From the NCBI GenBank assembly GCA_963740055.1, contig CAVUCL010000001.1, positions 930,001 to 994,000 of the forward strand: a stretch of DNA of 64,000 nucleotides, in the 5' to 3' direction. Within the stretch, counting starts at the first letter, position 1. Every line of letters begins with the position of its first letter. The position numbers were made by a program, and so were the translations under genes. The notes beneath the pieces are model-generated. The model saw only the letters and a list, made by a program, of their open reading frames with translations. It did no database searches and was not told the origin of the DNA. Source of the DNA: WHSW01 sp963740055. Its GTDB lineage: Bacteria; Actinomycetota; Thermoleophilia; Solirubrobacterales; 70-9. Positions 35,208 through 44,159 of this stretch are shown in pieces.

Positions 35208-37046
35208 CTACCCGGAATCGCGGGGCGGACGCGCCCGCCGCGCCGCCTTCACCCGCTCGGTCCTCGAGAGCGCCGCCTTGCGCAGCCGCAGGCTCGCCGG
35301 GGTGATCTCGACGCACTCGTCCTCGCGCAGGAACTCGAGCGCGTTCTCGAGCGACAGCGCCCGCGGCGGGATCAGGCGCACGAGCACGTCGGCGCTCGCC
35401 GCGCGGACGTTGGTCTGGTGCTTCTGCTTGGTCGCGTTCACGTCGAGGTCGTCGGCGCGCGAGTTCTCGCCCACGATCATGCCCTCGTAGACGTCCTCGC
35501 CGGGGCCGACGAAGAGGCTGCCGCGATCCTGGAGTGAGTGCAGGGCGAAGCTCGCCGTCTGCCCGGCGCGGTCGGAGACCAGGGCGCCGGTCGGGCGCGT
35601 GCGCAGATCGCCCGCCCACGGCTCCCAGCCCTCGAAGACGTGGTGGAGGATCCCGGTGCCGCGGGTCTCGGTCAGAAACTCGGTCCGAAAGCCGATCAGC
35701 CCGCGGGCGGGGGCGAGGTAGTCGAGTCGCACCCAGCCGGTCGAGTGGTTGATCATCTGCTCCATCCGGCCCTTGCGCAGGGCGAGCATCTGGGTGACGA
35801 CGCCGACGTACTCCTCGGGGACGTCGATCGCGAGCCGCTCGACCGGCTCGCAGAGCTTGCCGTCGAGCTCGCGGGTCAGCACCCGGGGCTGGCTCGCGAC
35901 GACCTCGAAGCCCTCGCGGCGCATCAGCTCGAGCAGGACGACGAGCTGCAGCTCGCCGCGCCCGTGGACCTCCCAGGCGTCGGGACGCTCGGTGTCGCGG
36001 ACGCGGATCGAGACGTTGCCGACCAGCTCGCGGTCGAGGCGGTCGCGGATCTGGCGCGCGGTCAGCCGCGAGCCGTCGCGGCCGGCGAGCGGCCCGTCGT
36101 TGATCCCGATCACGATCGAGAGCGACGGCTCGTCGACGGTGATCACCGGCAGCGGGCGCGGGTCGTCGGGGTCGGCGAGCGTCTCGCCGATCGTCACCTC
36201 GTCGATCCCGCCGACGGCGATGATCTCGCCCGGACCCGCCTGATCGGTCTCGATCCGCTCGAGCGCCTCGGTGACGTAGAGGTGGGCGACGGTCGCGGCG
36301 CCGATCGTGCCGTCGGCGCGACACCAGGCGATCGGCGCCCCCTGGCGGATCGTCCCGTTGCGGACCCGACAGAGCGCCAGCCGGCCGACGTAGGGCGAGG
36401 CGTCGAGGTTGGTGACGTGGGCCTGCAGCGGCGCGCCCTCGTCGTAGGCGGGCGCCGGGATCTCGGCGACCATCAGGTCGAGCAGCGGGCGCAGGTCGCT
36501 GCCGGGCTCGCCCTCGGCGAGCGCGGCCCAGCCCGCCTTCGCGTTCGCGTAGACGATCGGGAACTCGACCTGGTCGTCGGTCGCGTCGAGGTCGAGGAAG
36601 AGCTCGTAGACCTCGTCGACGACGGCGCCGATGCGCGCGTCCGGGCGGTCGACCTTGTTCACGACCAGGATCACCGGCAGCCTCGACTCGAGCGCCTTGC
36701 GAAGGACGAAGCGCGTCTGCGGCATCGGGCCCTCGGAGGCGTCGACCAACAGCAGCACGCCGTCGACCATCGTCAGCGCGCGCTCGACCTCGCCGCCGAA
36801 GTCCGCGTGGCCGGGGGTGTCGACGATGTTGAGCTTCACCTCGCCGTGCTGGACGGCGGTGTTCTTGGCCAGGATCGTGATCCCCTTCTCGCGCTCGAGG
36901 TCCATCGAGTCGAGCACCCGCTCGGCGACGTCGGCGCCCTCGCGAAAGGCCCCCGACTGCCACAGCATCGCGTCGACCAGGGTCGTCTTGCCGTGATCGA
37001 CGTGGGCGACGATCGCGATGTTGCGGAGGTCTTCGCGCAGGGCCAT
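35208..37046 (-). CDS. typA: Ribosome-associated GTPase BipA/TypA
   Basis: 612 residues, full length. G1 AHVDHGKTTLV, G2 region with EREKGITILAKNTAV, G3 DTPGHADFGGE, G4 NKVDR, followed by the EF-G-like domains II, III and V and the BipA C-terminal domain (RTEFLTETRGTGILHHVF, FVGPGEDVYEGMIVGENSR). It binds the ribosome in a GTP-dependent way and aids 50S assembly and stress growth. The ATG at 37044-37046 is right before the N-terminal MALREDLRNIAIVAHVDHGK. Confidence 0.95.
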   Translation of the reverse strand: MALREDLRNIAIVAHVDHGKTTLVDAMLWQSGAFREGADVAERVLDSMDLEREKGITILAKNTAVQHGEVKLNIVDTPGHADFGGEVERALTMVDGVLLLVDASEGPMPQTRFVLRKALESRLPVILVVNKVDRPDARIGAVVDEVYELFLDLDATDDQVEFPIVYANAKAGWAALAEGEPGSDLRPLLDLMVAEIPAPAYDEGAPLQAHVTNLDASPYVGRLALCRVRNGTIRQGAPIAWCRADGTIGAATVAHLYVTEALERIETDQAGPGEIIAVGGIDEVTIGETLADPDDPRPLPVITVDEPSLSIVIGINDGPLAGRDGSRLTARQIRDRLDRELVGNVSIRVRDTERPDAWEVHGRGELQLVVLLELMRREGFEVVASQPRVLTRELDGKLCEPVERLAIDVPEEYVGVVTQMLALRKGRMEQMINHSTGWVRLDYLAPARGLIGFRTEFLTETRGTGILHHVFEGWEPWAGDLRTRPTGALVSDRAGQTASFALHSLQDRGSLFVGPGEDVYEGMIVGENSRADDLDVNATKQKHQTNVRAASADVLVRLIPPRALSLENALEFLREDECVEITPASLRLRKAALSRTERVKAARRARPPRDSG

Positions 37047-37099
37047 GGCGGCCGCTGAGTGTGGCAGGCCCCCGTTCGCCCGCCGCGAACGCGGCGCTG

Positions 37100-37492
37100 C
37101 TAGCGGCGGACCGCGCGCGGCTCGAGGATGTAGGTGTCCGAGGCCTCGTGCGTGTCGCCGTTGCGGCTCGGGATGAACCCGCGCACGCGCCGGTGGGTGA
37201 TCTTCGCGACCGCCGCGGTCGCCTCGTTGCGGTAGCTGGCCGAGTCCGGCGAGCGCGCGGGCCCGTCGTCGGCGTCGGCATCGGCGCCGTCGGCGTTCGG
37301 CTCGGGATCCGGGAGGCCGACCGCGCCGGTGAGCTTGAACCGGACCACGTCGCCGGAGAGCTCGACGTTCGAGGAGCCCGGCCGGGCGGACGCGTGGCGC
37401 TCCCAGATCGAGTTGAGCGAGCGAGCGAGCTGCTCGCTGAGCTCGGGCGCCGCCTCGATCGGGGTGGACCGCTGGTCGTTCGGGTCGCTCAT
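37100..37492 (-). CDS. DUF2294/MpsC-like small protein
   Basis: 130 residues. The pattern LSEQLARSLNSIWERHASARPGS, then VVRFKLTGAV and a C-terminal strand TYILEP is similar to DUF2294, the N-terminal domain of MpsC. An acidic insertion (DADADDGPARSPDS) sits in the middle. No membrane segment. Similarity is modest. The role is not known. Confidence 0.45.
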   Translation of the reverse strand: MSDPNDQRSTPIEAAPELSEQLARSLNSIWERHASARPGSSNVELSGDVVRFKLTGAVGLPDPEPNADGADADADDGPARSPDSASYRNEATAAVAKITHRRVRGFIPSRNGDTHEASDTYILEPRAVRR

Positions 37493-37585
37493 CGCAACCC
37501 CTTTCCCTGCCCCTCGGCGAAAGTCCGGCCTGGCAAAGGGCAGAGGAGAAGGTGGAAAGGTCCCAGCCGGCTGAGGTGACCGAGT

Positions 37586-38272
37586 CTACTCGGGCTCGCC
37601 GCTTCGCACCGATGCCATCGCCCCCGCGACGCAGCTCGCGACCACCTGCTGCGGGGTGACGGTGAAGATGTCGGGCACGCCGGGGGCGAGCTCGCGCACG
37701 CCGACGCCGATCCGGGCGAGGTGCATCGCGCCCAGGGTCTGGGTCCAGAGCACGTTCGCGGTGTAGTCGGGGTCGTCGAGCTCGAAGGCGCCGGCCTCGG
37801 TGCCCGCGCGCAGGACGTCGGCGAGCCGGCCGATGCAGCTCGCCATCCCCTGGCCGAGGCGCAGCCAGACCGACTCGGAGACGATCTCGTTGAGCTCGCG
37901 CGCCGGCCGCTGCATCAGCGCCAGGCTGCTGTCGAGGAAGGCGGGGTAGCGCCCGCAGAAGCCGGCGTAGGCGTCGGCGACGCGCTCGAGCTGGCGCTCG
38001 GGCGAGCCGCCGGCGTCGACCGCGGTCGCGAGCAGCTCGGCGAGCTCGTCGAGGTAGTCGGTGACCGTGAGCACGAACAGCTCCTCCTTCGAGGAGAAGG
38101 CCCGGTAGACGAGCCCGCGGGCGATCCCGACCTCGCGCGCGATCTCCTCGATCGGCGCCTCCTGCATCCCGCGCTCGTCGAAGAGCTTGCGGGTGGCGGC
38201 GACGAGCTCGCGCTCGCGAACCTGGCGCAGCGGGGTCGGGCGTCGACGGCCATGAGAACGGCAGTGTGACAC
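37586..38272 (-). CDS. TetR-family regulator beside the desaturase genes
   Basis: 228 residues from GTG 38270-38272. HTH APIEEIAREVGIARGLVYRAFSSKEELF. The C-terminal domain has long helices (YPAFLDSSLALMQRPARELNEIV) typical of ligand-binding TetR proteins. It is divergent from the reductase/desaturase operon and is a good candidate for a fatty-acid-responsive repressor of it, like DesT/FasR-type regulators by position only. An ATG at 38253 exists in another frame and would fit if one base were missing. Confidence 0.8.
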   Translation of the reverse strand: MSHCRSHGRRRPTPLRQVRERELVAATRKLFDERGMQEAPIEEIAREVGIARGLVYRAFSSKEELFVLTVTDYLDELAELLATAVDAGGSPERQLERVADAYAGFCGRYPAFLDSSLALMQRPARELNEIVSESVWLRLGQGMASCIGRLADVLRAGTEAGAFELDDPDYTANVLWTQTLGAMHLARIGVGVRELAPGVPDIFTVTPQQVVASCVAGAMASVRSGEPE

Positions 38273-38281
38273 ACGTTCTCA
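38253..38281. promoter_or_regulatory. Inverted repeat TGAGAACG...CGTTCTCA, likely operator
   Basis: Exact 8-base arms TGAGAACG (38253-38260) and CGTTCTCA (38274-38281) flank 13 bases that contain a second small dyad (GTGTGACACAC). It overlaps the TetR start region and lies 21 bases before the reductase start, so one bound dimer could control both directions. Confidence 0.6.
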
Positions 38282-38301
38282 AGAGTGCGTATGGTTCGCG
38301 C

Positions 38302-39405
38302 GTGGCCGAACGAGGAGCGAAGCCCAACGTGCACCCGCTGCGCGCGCGAGCGCTGCAGGCGATCAGCGCCTTCACCTCGCCGCTGCTGCCCGACGACTAC
38401 CTCGAGATGATCAACCCGCTGTGGTCGACGCGCGAGGTTCGCGGCCGGGTCGAGGAGCTCAACCGCGAGGCCGGCGACGCGACCACGGTCCTGATCCGCC
38501 CCGGGCCACACCTGGCCCGGTCACGAGCCGGGCCAGTACCTGCGGATCGGCTTCGACGTCGACGGGGTCCGCCACTGGCGCGCCTACTCGATCACCTCCG
38601 ACCCGGGACGCCCCGACGGCTTCATCTCGATCACCCCGAAGCTGGTCGACGAGGGCAAGGTCTCGCCGTATCGTCAACCGCGAAGCTGCGGCCCGGGGCG
38701 ATCGTCTCGCTCTCCGACGTCGAGGGCCAGTTCGTGCTCCCCGAGCCGCGCCCGGAGCGGATCCTGTTCATCTCCGCCGGCAGCGGGATCACGCCGATCA
38801 TGGCGATGCTGCGCTGCCTCGAGCGCGAGCACGCGCTCAACGACGTCGTCCACCTGCACTCGGCGCCGACGCCCGACGACGTCATCTTCGGCGACCGGAT
38901 GCGCGAGCTCGACCGCGCCAACGACGGCCTGCGCCTGCACGTCCAGCACACGCGCGAGGGCGGGCGGATCTCGCCGGCGAAGCTCGACGAGCTGTGCCCG
39001 GACTGGCGCGAGCGCGAGACCTTCCTCTGCGGGCCGGCGGAGATGCTCGACGACTTCGAGCCCAAGTGGGAGGACGAGGACCTCGGCGAGCGCCTGCACA
39101 TGGAGCGCTTCCAGCCGGTGATCGGCGGCGAGGGCGAGGGCGAGGGGGAGGGCGGGACGATCAAGTTCCTGCGCTCCGAGGTCGAGGCCGAGAGCGACGG
39201 CAGCCAGCCGATCCTGGTCGCCGGCGAGGAGGCCGGGCTCGAGCTCGAGCACGGCTGCCGGATGGGGATCTGCCACACCTGCGTCGGCAAGCTGTGCTCG
39301 GGCCGGCTGCGCGACATGCGCAGCGGCGAGGTGCACGGCGAGGAGGGGACGATGGTGCGAATCTGCGTCAATGCCCCCGAGGGCCCGGTCGAGATCGAAC
39401 TTTGA
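38302..39405 (+). CDS. 2Fe-2S ferredoxin-NADP reductase-type electron donor (three frame changes)
   Basis: About 367 residues when frames are joined. The N-terminal region (HPLRARALQAISAFTSPLLPDDYLEMINPLW) is typical of desaturase reductases. An FAD domain (GHEPGQYLRIGF, RAYSITSDPG) and an NAD(P) domain (ILFISAGSGITPIMAML, CGPAEML) follow, then a Gly-Glu linker and a plant-type ferredoxin domain with Cys ligands in GCRMGICHTCVGKLCSG and RICV. Extra bases near 38498, 38668 and 38690 cancel to net zero. It transfers electrons from NAD(P)H to the desaturase encoded 25 bases downstream, as in the mycobacterial Rv3230c/DesA3 pair. Confidence 0.85.
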   Translation: MAERGAKPNVHPLRARALQAISAFTSPLLPDDYLEMINPLWSTREVRGRVEELNREAGDATTVLIRPGPHLARSRAGPVPADRLRRRRGPPLARLLDHLRPGTPRRLHLDHPEAGRRGQGLAVSSTAKLRPGAIVSLSDVEGQFVLPEPRPERILFISAGSGITPIMAMLRCLEREHALNDVVHLHSAPTPDDVIFGDRMRELDRANDGLRLHVQHTREGGRISPAKLDELCPDWRERETFLCGPAEMLDDFEPKWEDEDLGERLHMERFQPVIGGEGEGEGEGGTIKFLRSEVEAESDGSQPILVAGEEAGLELEHGCRMGICHTCVGKLCSGRLRDMRSGEVHGEEGTMVRICVNAPEGPVEIEL

Positions 39406-39430
39406 ACAACCCCAGAAACGAGGAGAACGG

Positions 39431-40719
39431 ATGACCACGGAGACGATCGAAAGCCCGCTCGCGCACCTGAGCGAGGAGCAGATCGAGGAGCTCGGCAGGG
39501 AGTTCGACGCGATCCACGACGAGGTCTTCGACGACCTCGGCGAGCGCGACGCGAAGTACATCCGCTCGATGATCGAGCTGCACCGGCGGCTGGCGCTGAT
39601 GGGCCGCGCGGCGCTCGTCCCCTCGCGCCTGTGGCCGGCGTGGGTCTTCGGAACCGCGAGCCTCTCGGCGGCGAAGATCCTCGAGAACATGGAGATCGGC
39701 CACAACGTCATGCACGGCCAGTGGGACTGGATGAACAACCCCGAGATCCACTCCTCGACCTGGGACTGGGACACCGCCTCGACCAAGGAGGCCTGGAAGC
39801 ACTCCCACAACTACGTCCACCACACCTACACCAACATCCGCGGCAAGGACAAGGACCTCGGCTACGAGATCATGCGGATCGACCCGCACCAGCCCTGGCA
39901 CCCGGTCTACCTGCTGCAGCCGTTCTACAACGTGCTGCTGATGGCGCTGTTCGAGTGGGGGGTCGCGGTCCACGACCTCGACTTCGACGCGATCCGCTCG
40001 GGCGAGAAGCCGATGACGCAGGTGCGCGAGGAGCTGAAGGGGATCGCGGGCAAGGCGCGGGCCCAGATCGTCAAGGACTACATCGCCTTCCCGGCGCTCT
40101 CGGGCCTGATCATGGGCGGGATCGACGCGGCAAGTCGCGACCCGCTCGCGTGCCCGAGGCCCGGCGCGAGTTCAAGCGCTCCTACAGGTCGACCCTATGG
40201 GCGGACGTGGCCGCGAACGTGGTCCGCAACTTCTGGTCCAACGCGATCATCTTCTGCGGTCACTTCCCCGATCAGACCTACACCTTCAGCCAGGAGGAGG
40301 TCGAGGACGAGAGCAAGGGCGCCTGGTACGTGCGCCAGCTCGTCGGCGCCGCCAACATCGACGGCAGCCCGTTCTTCCACGTCGCCTCGGGCAACCTCAG
40401 CTACCAGGTCGAGCATCACCTCTACCCGGACATGCCCTCGACCCGCTACGCGCGAGATCGCGCCCAAGGTGCGCGACGTCTGCAAGCGCTACGGGCTGCC
40501 CTACAACACGGGCCCGTTCTCGAAGCAGTGGGGATCGGTGCAGCGCACGATCCTGCGCCTCGCCTTCCCCGGCGGCAAGCCGCGGCCGAAGCCGGGCCCC
40601 TACCGCGGGACCGACACCGAGGCGGCGACGAACGGCGACGCGGCGGCGCGAGCAACGGGAGCCCGGGCGGCAAGCCCGCGGCGACCGAGAACGTGCCCGC
40701 GGACGGGCCCGCCGGGTAG
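39431..40719 (+). CDS. Acyl-CoA (stearoyl-CoA type) delta-9 desaturase, DesA3-like (three frame changes)
   Basis: About 430 residues. The three histidine boxes of membrane desaturases are present: HNVMHGQWDW, HSHNYVHHTYTN and QVEHHLYPDMPS, plus a further IIFCGHFPD motif. Together they bind the di-iron centre. The frame changes near 40130, 40451 and 40660. It introduces a double bond into C16-C18 acyl chains and so tunes membrane fluidity. ATG at 39431 preceded by AGGAGAA. It is co-transcribed with the reductase. Confidence 0.88.
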
Positions 40720-40720
40720 C

Positions 40721-41164
40721 TCAGGCGGCGCTGAGCGCGGTGGCGGGTGCGCCCGTGCGCTGAGCCGGCGCCAGCACTTCCTCGAGGTGGCGATGCGAGG
40801 GGCAGTAGCGCGCTCCCCGCGCCGCCTCGCGCCGACAGGGGGTGCCGGCGCGGCTGAAGGCGTCGCAGCTGCGGCGCTCGAACGAGCGCAGCCGCTCGAG
40901 CACCGGCATCACCGAGCTCACCTCGAGGTCGACGATCATCCGCACCCGCAGCTGCACGTCGAGCGCGAACAGGCAGCGGACCTCGCCGAACAGGAAGCGC
41001 GCCGGGTTGGCGAAGTAGTCCGGGTCGGTGGCGAGGCGCTTGGCGGTCGTCTCGCAGGCGTCGAGCAGCACGCGGCGCTGGCGCGAGACTCCACCCTGGC
41101 GCGGATCGTCGCGAAGCAGTGGCGCCAGCCGGCGATACAGGACGCGACTCAGCGGGTGGTACAT
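40721..41164 (-). CDS. Hypothetical protein with C-terminal Cys/His cluster
   Basis: 147 residues from the ATG at 41162-41164. The body is helical and Arg-rich, with DPDYFANPARFLFGEVRCLFALDVQLRVRM. The end holds CDAFSRAGTPCRREAARGARYCPSH, a Cys-Cys-Cys-His pattern that could bind zinc. No family recognised. It ends 1 base after the desaturase stop. Confidence 0.5.
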   Translation of the reverse strand: MYHPLSRVLYRRLAPLLRDDPRQGGVSRQRRVLLDACETTAKRLATDPDYFANPARFLFGEVRCLFALDVQLRVRMIVDLEVSSVMPVLERLRSFERRSCDAFSRAGTPCRREAARGARYCPSHRHLEEVLAPAQRTGAPATALSAA

Positions 41165-41297
41165 GTGGATCCCTCCATCGGTGTTCCCCTTCCGTGGGCC
41201 GAACGCGACCGATGTACCCCCTCGGCGATTGCGCCAAACGAAACGAGCGTCTAGCTGCAACCGCAACGAGCGATTTATACGCGATTTGCAGCGATGC

Positions 41298-41404
41298 TGC
41301 TACCGTGATCGGGTCGGGTGCGAACCTCGCGCCCGAGGAGTTCCGTTTCTTCCGTGCACTTCAGAGTGCGTCCGGGTCTCAGGATTCCCACCACTCATAA
41401 GGAG
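41298..41404 (+). ncRNA. Structured 5' leader of the DEAD-box helicase gene (candidate cis-regulatory RNA)
   Basis: An extended -10-like TGCTACC (41298-41304) is followed 16 bases after its start by a hairpin TCGGGTGCGA-ACC-TCGCGCCCGA (41314-41336, ten pairs with one G-U). A second hairpin GCACT-TCAG-AGTGC (41356-41369) comes next, then GGGTCTCAGGA (41374-41384), then AAGGAG (41399-41404) before the ATG at 41415. The same series of elements, with compensatory base changes, precedes the zinc-ribbon gene at 47326. Class and ligand or trigger unknown; cold or RNA-stress control would fit a helicase. Confidence 0.6.
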
Positions 41405-41414
41405 TTGCACCACA

Positions 41415-42608
41415 ATGTCATTCGCCGATCTCGGCGTTTCGCGTCCGGTTACGGGCGCGCTCAACAAGCGCGGGATAACCGCGCCGTTCGCGGTCCAGAA
41501 GCTCGTCGTCGAAGACGTGCTCGACGGCCGCGACGTCCTCGTCCAGTCGCCGACCGGGTCGGGCAAGACGCTCGCCTTCGGCATCCCGCTGGTCGATCTG
41601 ATCGAGGCCTCAGACCGCCGCCCGGCGGCGCTCGTCCTCGCCCCGACCCGCGAGCTCGCGCTCCAGATCGTCGACGAGCTGCGCGAGATCGCCGCCGCCC
41701 GGGCGCTCTCGGTCGCCCCCGTCTACGGCGGCGTCGGACTCGAGAAGCAGGCCAAGCGCGCGGCCCGCGCCCACATCGTCGTCGCCACCCCGGGACGTCT
41801 CGAGGACCTGCTCGCGCGGCGCGCGTTCAGCCTCGACCACGTCCGGATCCTGGTCATCGACGAGGCCGACCGGATGCTCGACATGGGCTTCAAGCCCGCC
41901 GTCGACCGGATCGTGGCGCTGACCCCGGTCAACCGCCAGACCCTGTTCTTCTCGGCGACGCTCGAGGCCGCCCCGGGCAAGGTCGCCCGCGCCTACACCA
42001 GCGACCCTCGCCGCCACGTCCACGAGCCGGTCGAGGCCGACCGGGGCGAGGTCGAGCACCGCTTCGTCCACCTCGAGCACACGGCCAAGGTCGCGGCGCT
42101 CGTCGACGAGCTCAACACCACCGAGCGCGGCCGCACGCTCGTCTTCGTGCGCACCAAGCGCGGCGCCGATCGCCTCGTCAAGCGCCTGCGCCAGCGCGGA
42201 GTCGAGTCGGTGGCGATGCACGGCGACAAGTCGCAGAACCAGCGCCAGCGCGCGCTCGCCCGCTTCGCGGCCGGCGAGATCGACACCCTGATCGCGACCG
42301 ACGTCGCCGCCCGCGGGATCGACGTCGAGGAGATCACCCACGTGATCAACTACGACGCCCCCGGCGATCGCGACGCCTACGTGCACCGCGTCGGGCGCTC
42401 CGGACGCGCCGGGCGCGACGGCGCCGGGGTCAGCTTCGTCCTTCCGGACCAGGACGCCGAGATGCGCCAGATCGCGGTCAGCCTCGGGCTCGGCTCGGAG
42501 TTCGACCACAGGCGCCCGGAGTTCGCCGCGAGCGCGGTCGCCGAGCGCGCTCCGCGCCCGGAGCGCGGCCGTTCCGGCGGCGGCGGCCGGCGCCGGCGCC
42601 GGCGTTAG
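41415..42608 (+). CDS. DEAD-box ATP-dependent RNA helicase
   Basis: 397 residues. All motifs are present: Q-motif region (TGALNKRGITAPFAVQ, with the Phe upstream at FADLG), motif I SPTGSGKT, Ia PTRELALQ, Ib TPGR, II DEAD, III SAT, IV-VI (LVFVRTKR, IATDVAARGIDVEEI, HRVGRSGRAGR). The C-terminal tail is basic Gly/Arg-rich (GRSGGGGRRRRRR), as in CsdA/RhlE-like cold-shock helicases that bind structured RNA. Expressed from the structured leader described above. Confidence 0.95.
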   Translation: MSFADLGVSRPVTGALNKRGITAPFAVQKLVVEDVLDGRDVLVQSPTGSGKTLAFGIPLVDLIEASDRRPAALVLAPTRELALQIVDELREIAAARALSVAPVYGGVGLEKQAKRAARAHIVVATPGRLEDLLARRAFSLDHVRILVIDEADRMLDMGFKPAVDRIVALTPVNRQTLFFSATLEAAPGKVARAYTSDPRRHVHEPVEADRGEVEHRFVHLEHTAKVAALVDELNTTERGRTLVFVRTKRGADRLVKRLRQRGVESVAMHGDKSQNQRQRALARFAAGEIDTLIATDVAARGIDVEEITHVINYDAPGDRDAYVHRVGRSGRAGRDGAGVSFVLPDQDAEMRQIAVSLGLGSEFDHRRPEFAASAVAERAPRPERGRSGGGGRRRRRR

Positions 42609-42614
42609 TCAGCG

Positions 42615-43064
42615 CTAGCGGCGCTCGAGCACGACGATCGGGATCTGGCGCTCGGTGCGGGCCTGATAGGCCTCGTACTGGGGCCAGAGCTCGGTCGCGC
42701 GGGCCCAGATCCGCTCCCGCTCCGCGGCGGTCGCCTCGCGGGCGCGCACCGGCCGCTTCTCGGCGCCGACCTGGACCGTGGTCTCGGGGTTGGCGCGCAG
42801 GTTGTAGAACCAGGCCGGGTTCTTCGGGTAGCCGCCCTTGGAGGCGATGATCGCGACGTTGTCGCCGTCGGAGATGTAGAGCAGCGGCGAGGTGCGGTGG
42901 ACGCCGCTTTTCGCCCCGACGTGGTCGAGCAGCAGCATCGGCGCCTTGATCCCTGGGATCCGGTGGCCGATCGCGCCCCGGGTGAGCCGGTAGGCGTGCG
43001 TGTGCAGGCCCATCGCCCGATTCAGCAGCGGCCAGGTCCGATCGGCGAGGTCGAGGTATCCCAC
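42615..43064 (-). CDS. F420-dependent nitroreductase-family (Ddn-like) oxidoreductase
   Basis: 149 residues from GTG 43062-43064. The split beta-barrel pattern of the deazaflavin-dependent nitroreductase family is clear: MLLLDHVGAKSGVHRTSPLLYISDGDNVAIIASKGGYPKNPAWFYNL and ATAAERERIWARATELWPQYEAYQ. It uses reduced coenzyme F420 to reduce quinones, enones or similar compounds. The presence of F420 chemistry supports an actinobacterial source. Confidence 0.9.
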   Translation of the reverse strand: MGYLDLADRTWPLLNRAMGLHTHAYRLTRGAIGHRIPGIKAPMLLLDHVGAKSGVHRTSPLLYISDGDNVAIIASKGGYPKNPAWFYNLRANPETTVQVGAEKRPVRAREATAAERERIWARATELWPQYEAYQARTERQIPIVVLERR

Positions 43065-43093
43065 CCTGTGATCCTCTCAGACCCTGGAGGCTT

Positions 43094-44119
43094 CTAGTCG
43101 CGCCGCCCGACGAGCTCGACCAGCCGGTCGCCGGTGCGCAGCTCGCCCGCGCGCGGGTCGTCGAAGCGCAGCAGCTCGCCGTCGCGGACGATCCCCAGCA
43201 GCACGCCCTCGTGCAGGCGCGGCGGCAACTCGCCGGCCTCCTCGGCGCCGACCTCGCGCTCGACGATGTCGAGCCCCTCGCCGAGCGTGAGCATGTCCTC
43301 GAGCACCTCGGTCACCTGCGGCGTCTCGCTCGAGAGCCCGAGCAGCCGCCCGGCGGCCGCCGACGAGGTCACCACCCCGCTGGCGCCGCTCTGGTGCAGG
43401 AGGTGGACGTTCTCCTGCTCGCGGACCGCGGCGACGACGACCGCGCTCGGGTTGAGCTCGCGCGCGGTCAGCGTCACCAGCACCGCGGCGTCATCGCGGT
43501 CGACGGCGACGATCACCGAGCGCGCGCTCGCGATCCCCGCCTGCTCGAGCGCCTCGCGCGCCGAGGCATCGCCGTCGACCGCCGCGAGCCCGTCCGCGGT
43601 CGCGCGGGCGCGGGCGGCGGCGCTGTGGTCGATGACGACGATCTCGCTCGCCGCCGTTCCCTTGCCGAGCAGAGTCCGCACGGCGGCCTCTCCCTTGGTC
43701 CCGAATCCGCAGACGATCACGTGGTTGTTCAAGCGCTTCCTCCAGCGGCTGACGCGGTAGGCATGGCGACTTCGCTCCGCGAGTATCTCCAACGTCGTCC
43801 CGACGAGCAGGATCAGGAACAGCACCCGGGCCGGGGTGACGAGCAGCGTCGTCAGCAGCCGCGCCTCGTCGGAGACCGGGCGCACGTCGCCGTACCCGGT
43901 CGTGGTGATGGTGACGGTCGAGTAGTAGAACGAGTCGAGCAGGCTGACCCCGTCCTGCTCGGGGTCGTAGTAGCCGTCGCGGCCGAGGTAGGTGACCATC
44001 GCGACGAGCACGATCAAGGCGAGCGCGACCGCAAGCCGGCGGCCGATCTTTCGCAGCGGGCCCGGGTCGTCGCCCGGTAGAGCGACCGCGTTCGATCCCT
44101 GTGCACCCCGACTCGCCAT
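43094..44119 (-). CDS. Potassium channel with RCK (TrkA-N and TrkA-C) domains
   Basis: 341 residues. One membrane helix (about 28-46), a pore loop with selectivity filter TTTGYGD (residues 72-78), a second helix, then a TrkA-N Rossmann domain (VIVCGFGTKGEAAVRTLLGKG) and a TrkA-C domain (DIVEREVGAEEAGELPP...GELLRFDDP). It is a two-TM K+ channel gated by a nucleotide or ion. It is divergent from a cation/proton antiporter, 40 bases apart, which suggests joint ion or pH homeostasis. Confidence 0.9.
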   Translation of the reverse strand: MASRGAQGSNAVALPGDDPGPLRKIGRRLAVALALIVLVAMVTYLGRDGYYDPEQDGVSLLDSFYYSTVTITTTGYGDVRPVSDEARLLTTLLVTPARVLFLILLVGTTLEILAERSRHAYRVSRWRKRLNNHVIVCGFGTKGEAAVRTLLGKGTAASEIVVIDHSAAARARATADGLAAVDGDASAREALEQAGIASARSVIVAVDRDDAAVLVTLTARELNPSAVVVAAVREQENVHLLHQSGASGVVTSSAAAGRLLGLSSETPQVTEVLEDMLTLGEGLDIVEREVGAEEAGELPPRLHEGVLLGIVRDGELLRFDDPRAGELRTGDRLVELVGRRD

Positions 44120-44159
44120 CGGCGCTGCAGCCTAGTCCCGATCCGGGTACAAGCCTCTG

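Noticed and set aside
41119..41400. Small plus-strand frame before the helicase
   Set aside because: It overlaps the start of an annotated minus-strand gene and covers the structured leader. The translation shows no conservation marks.
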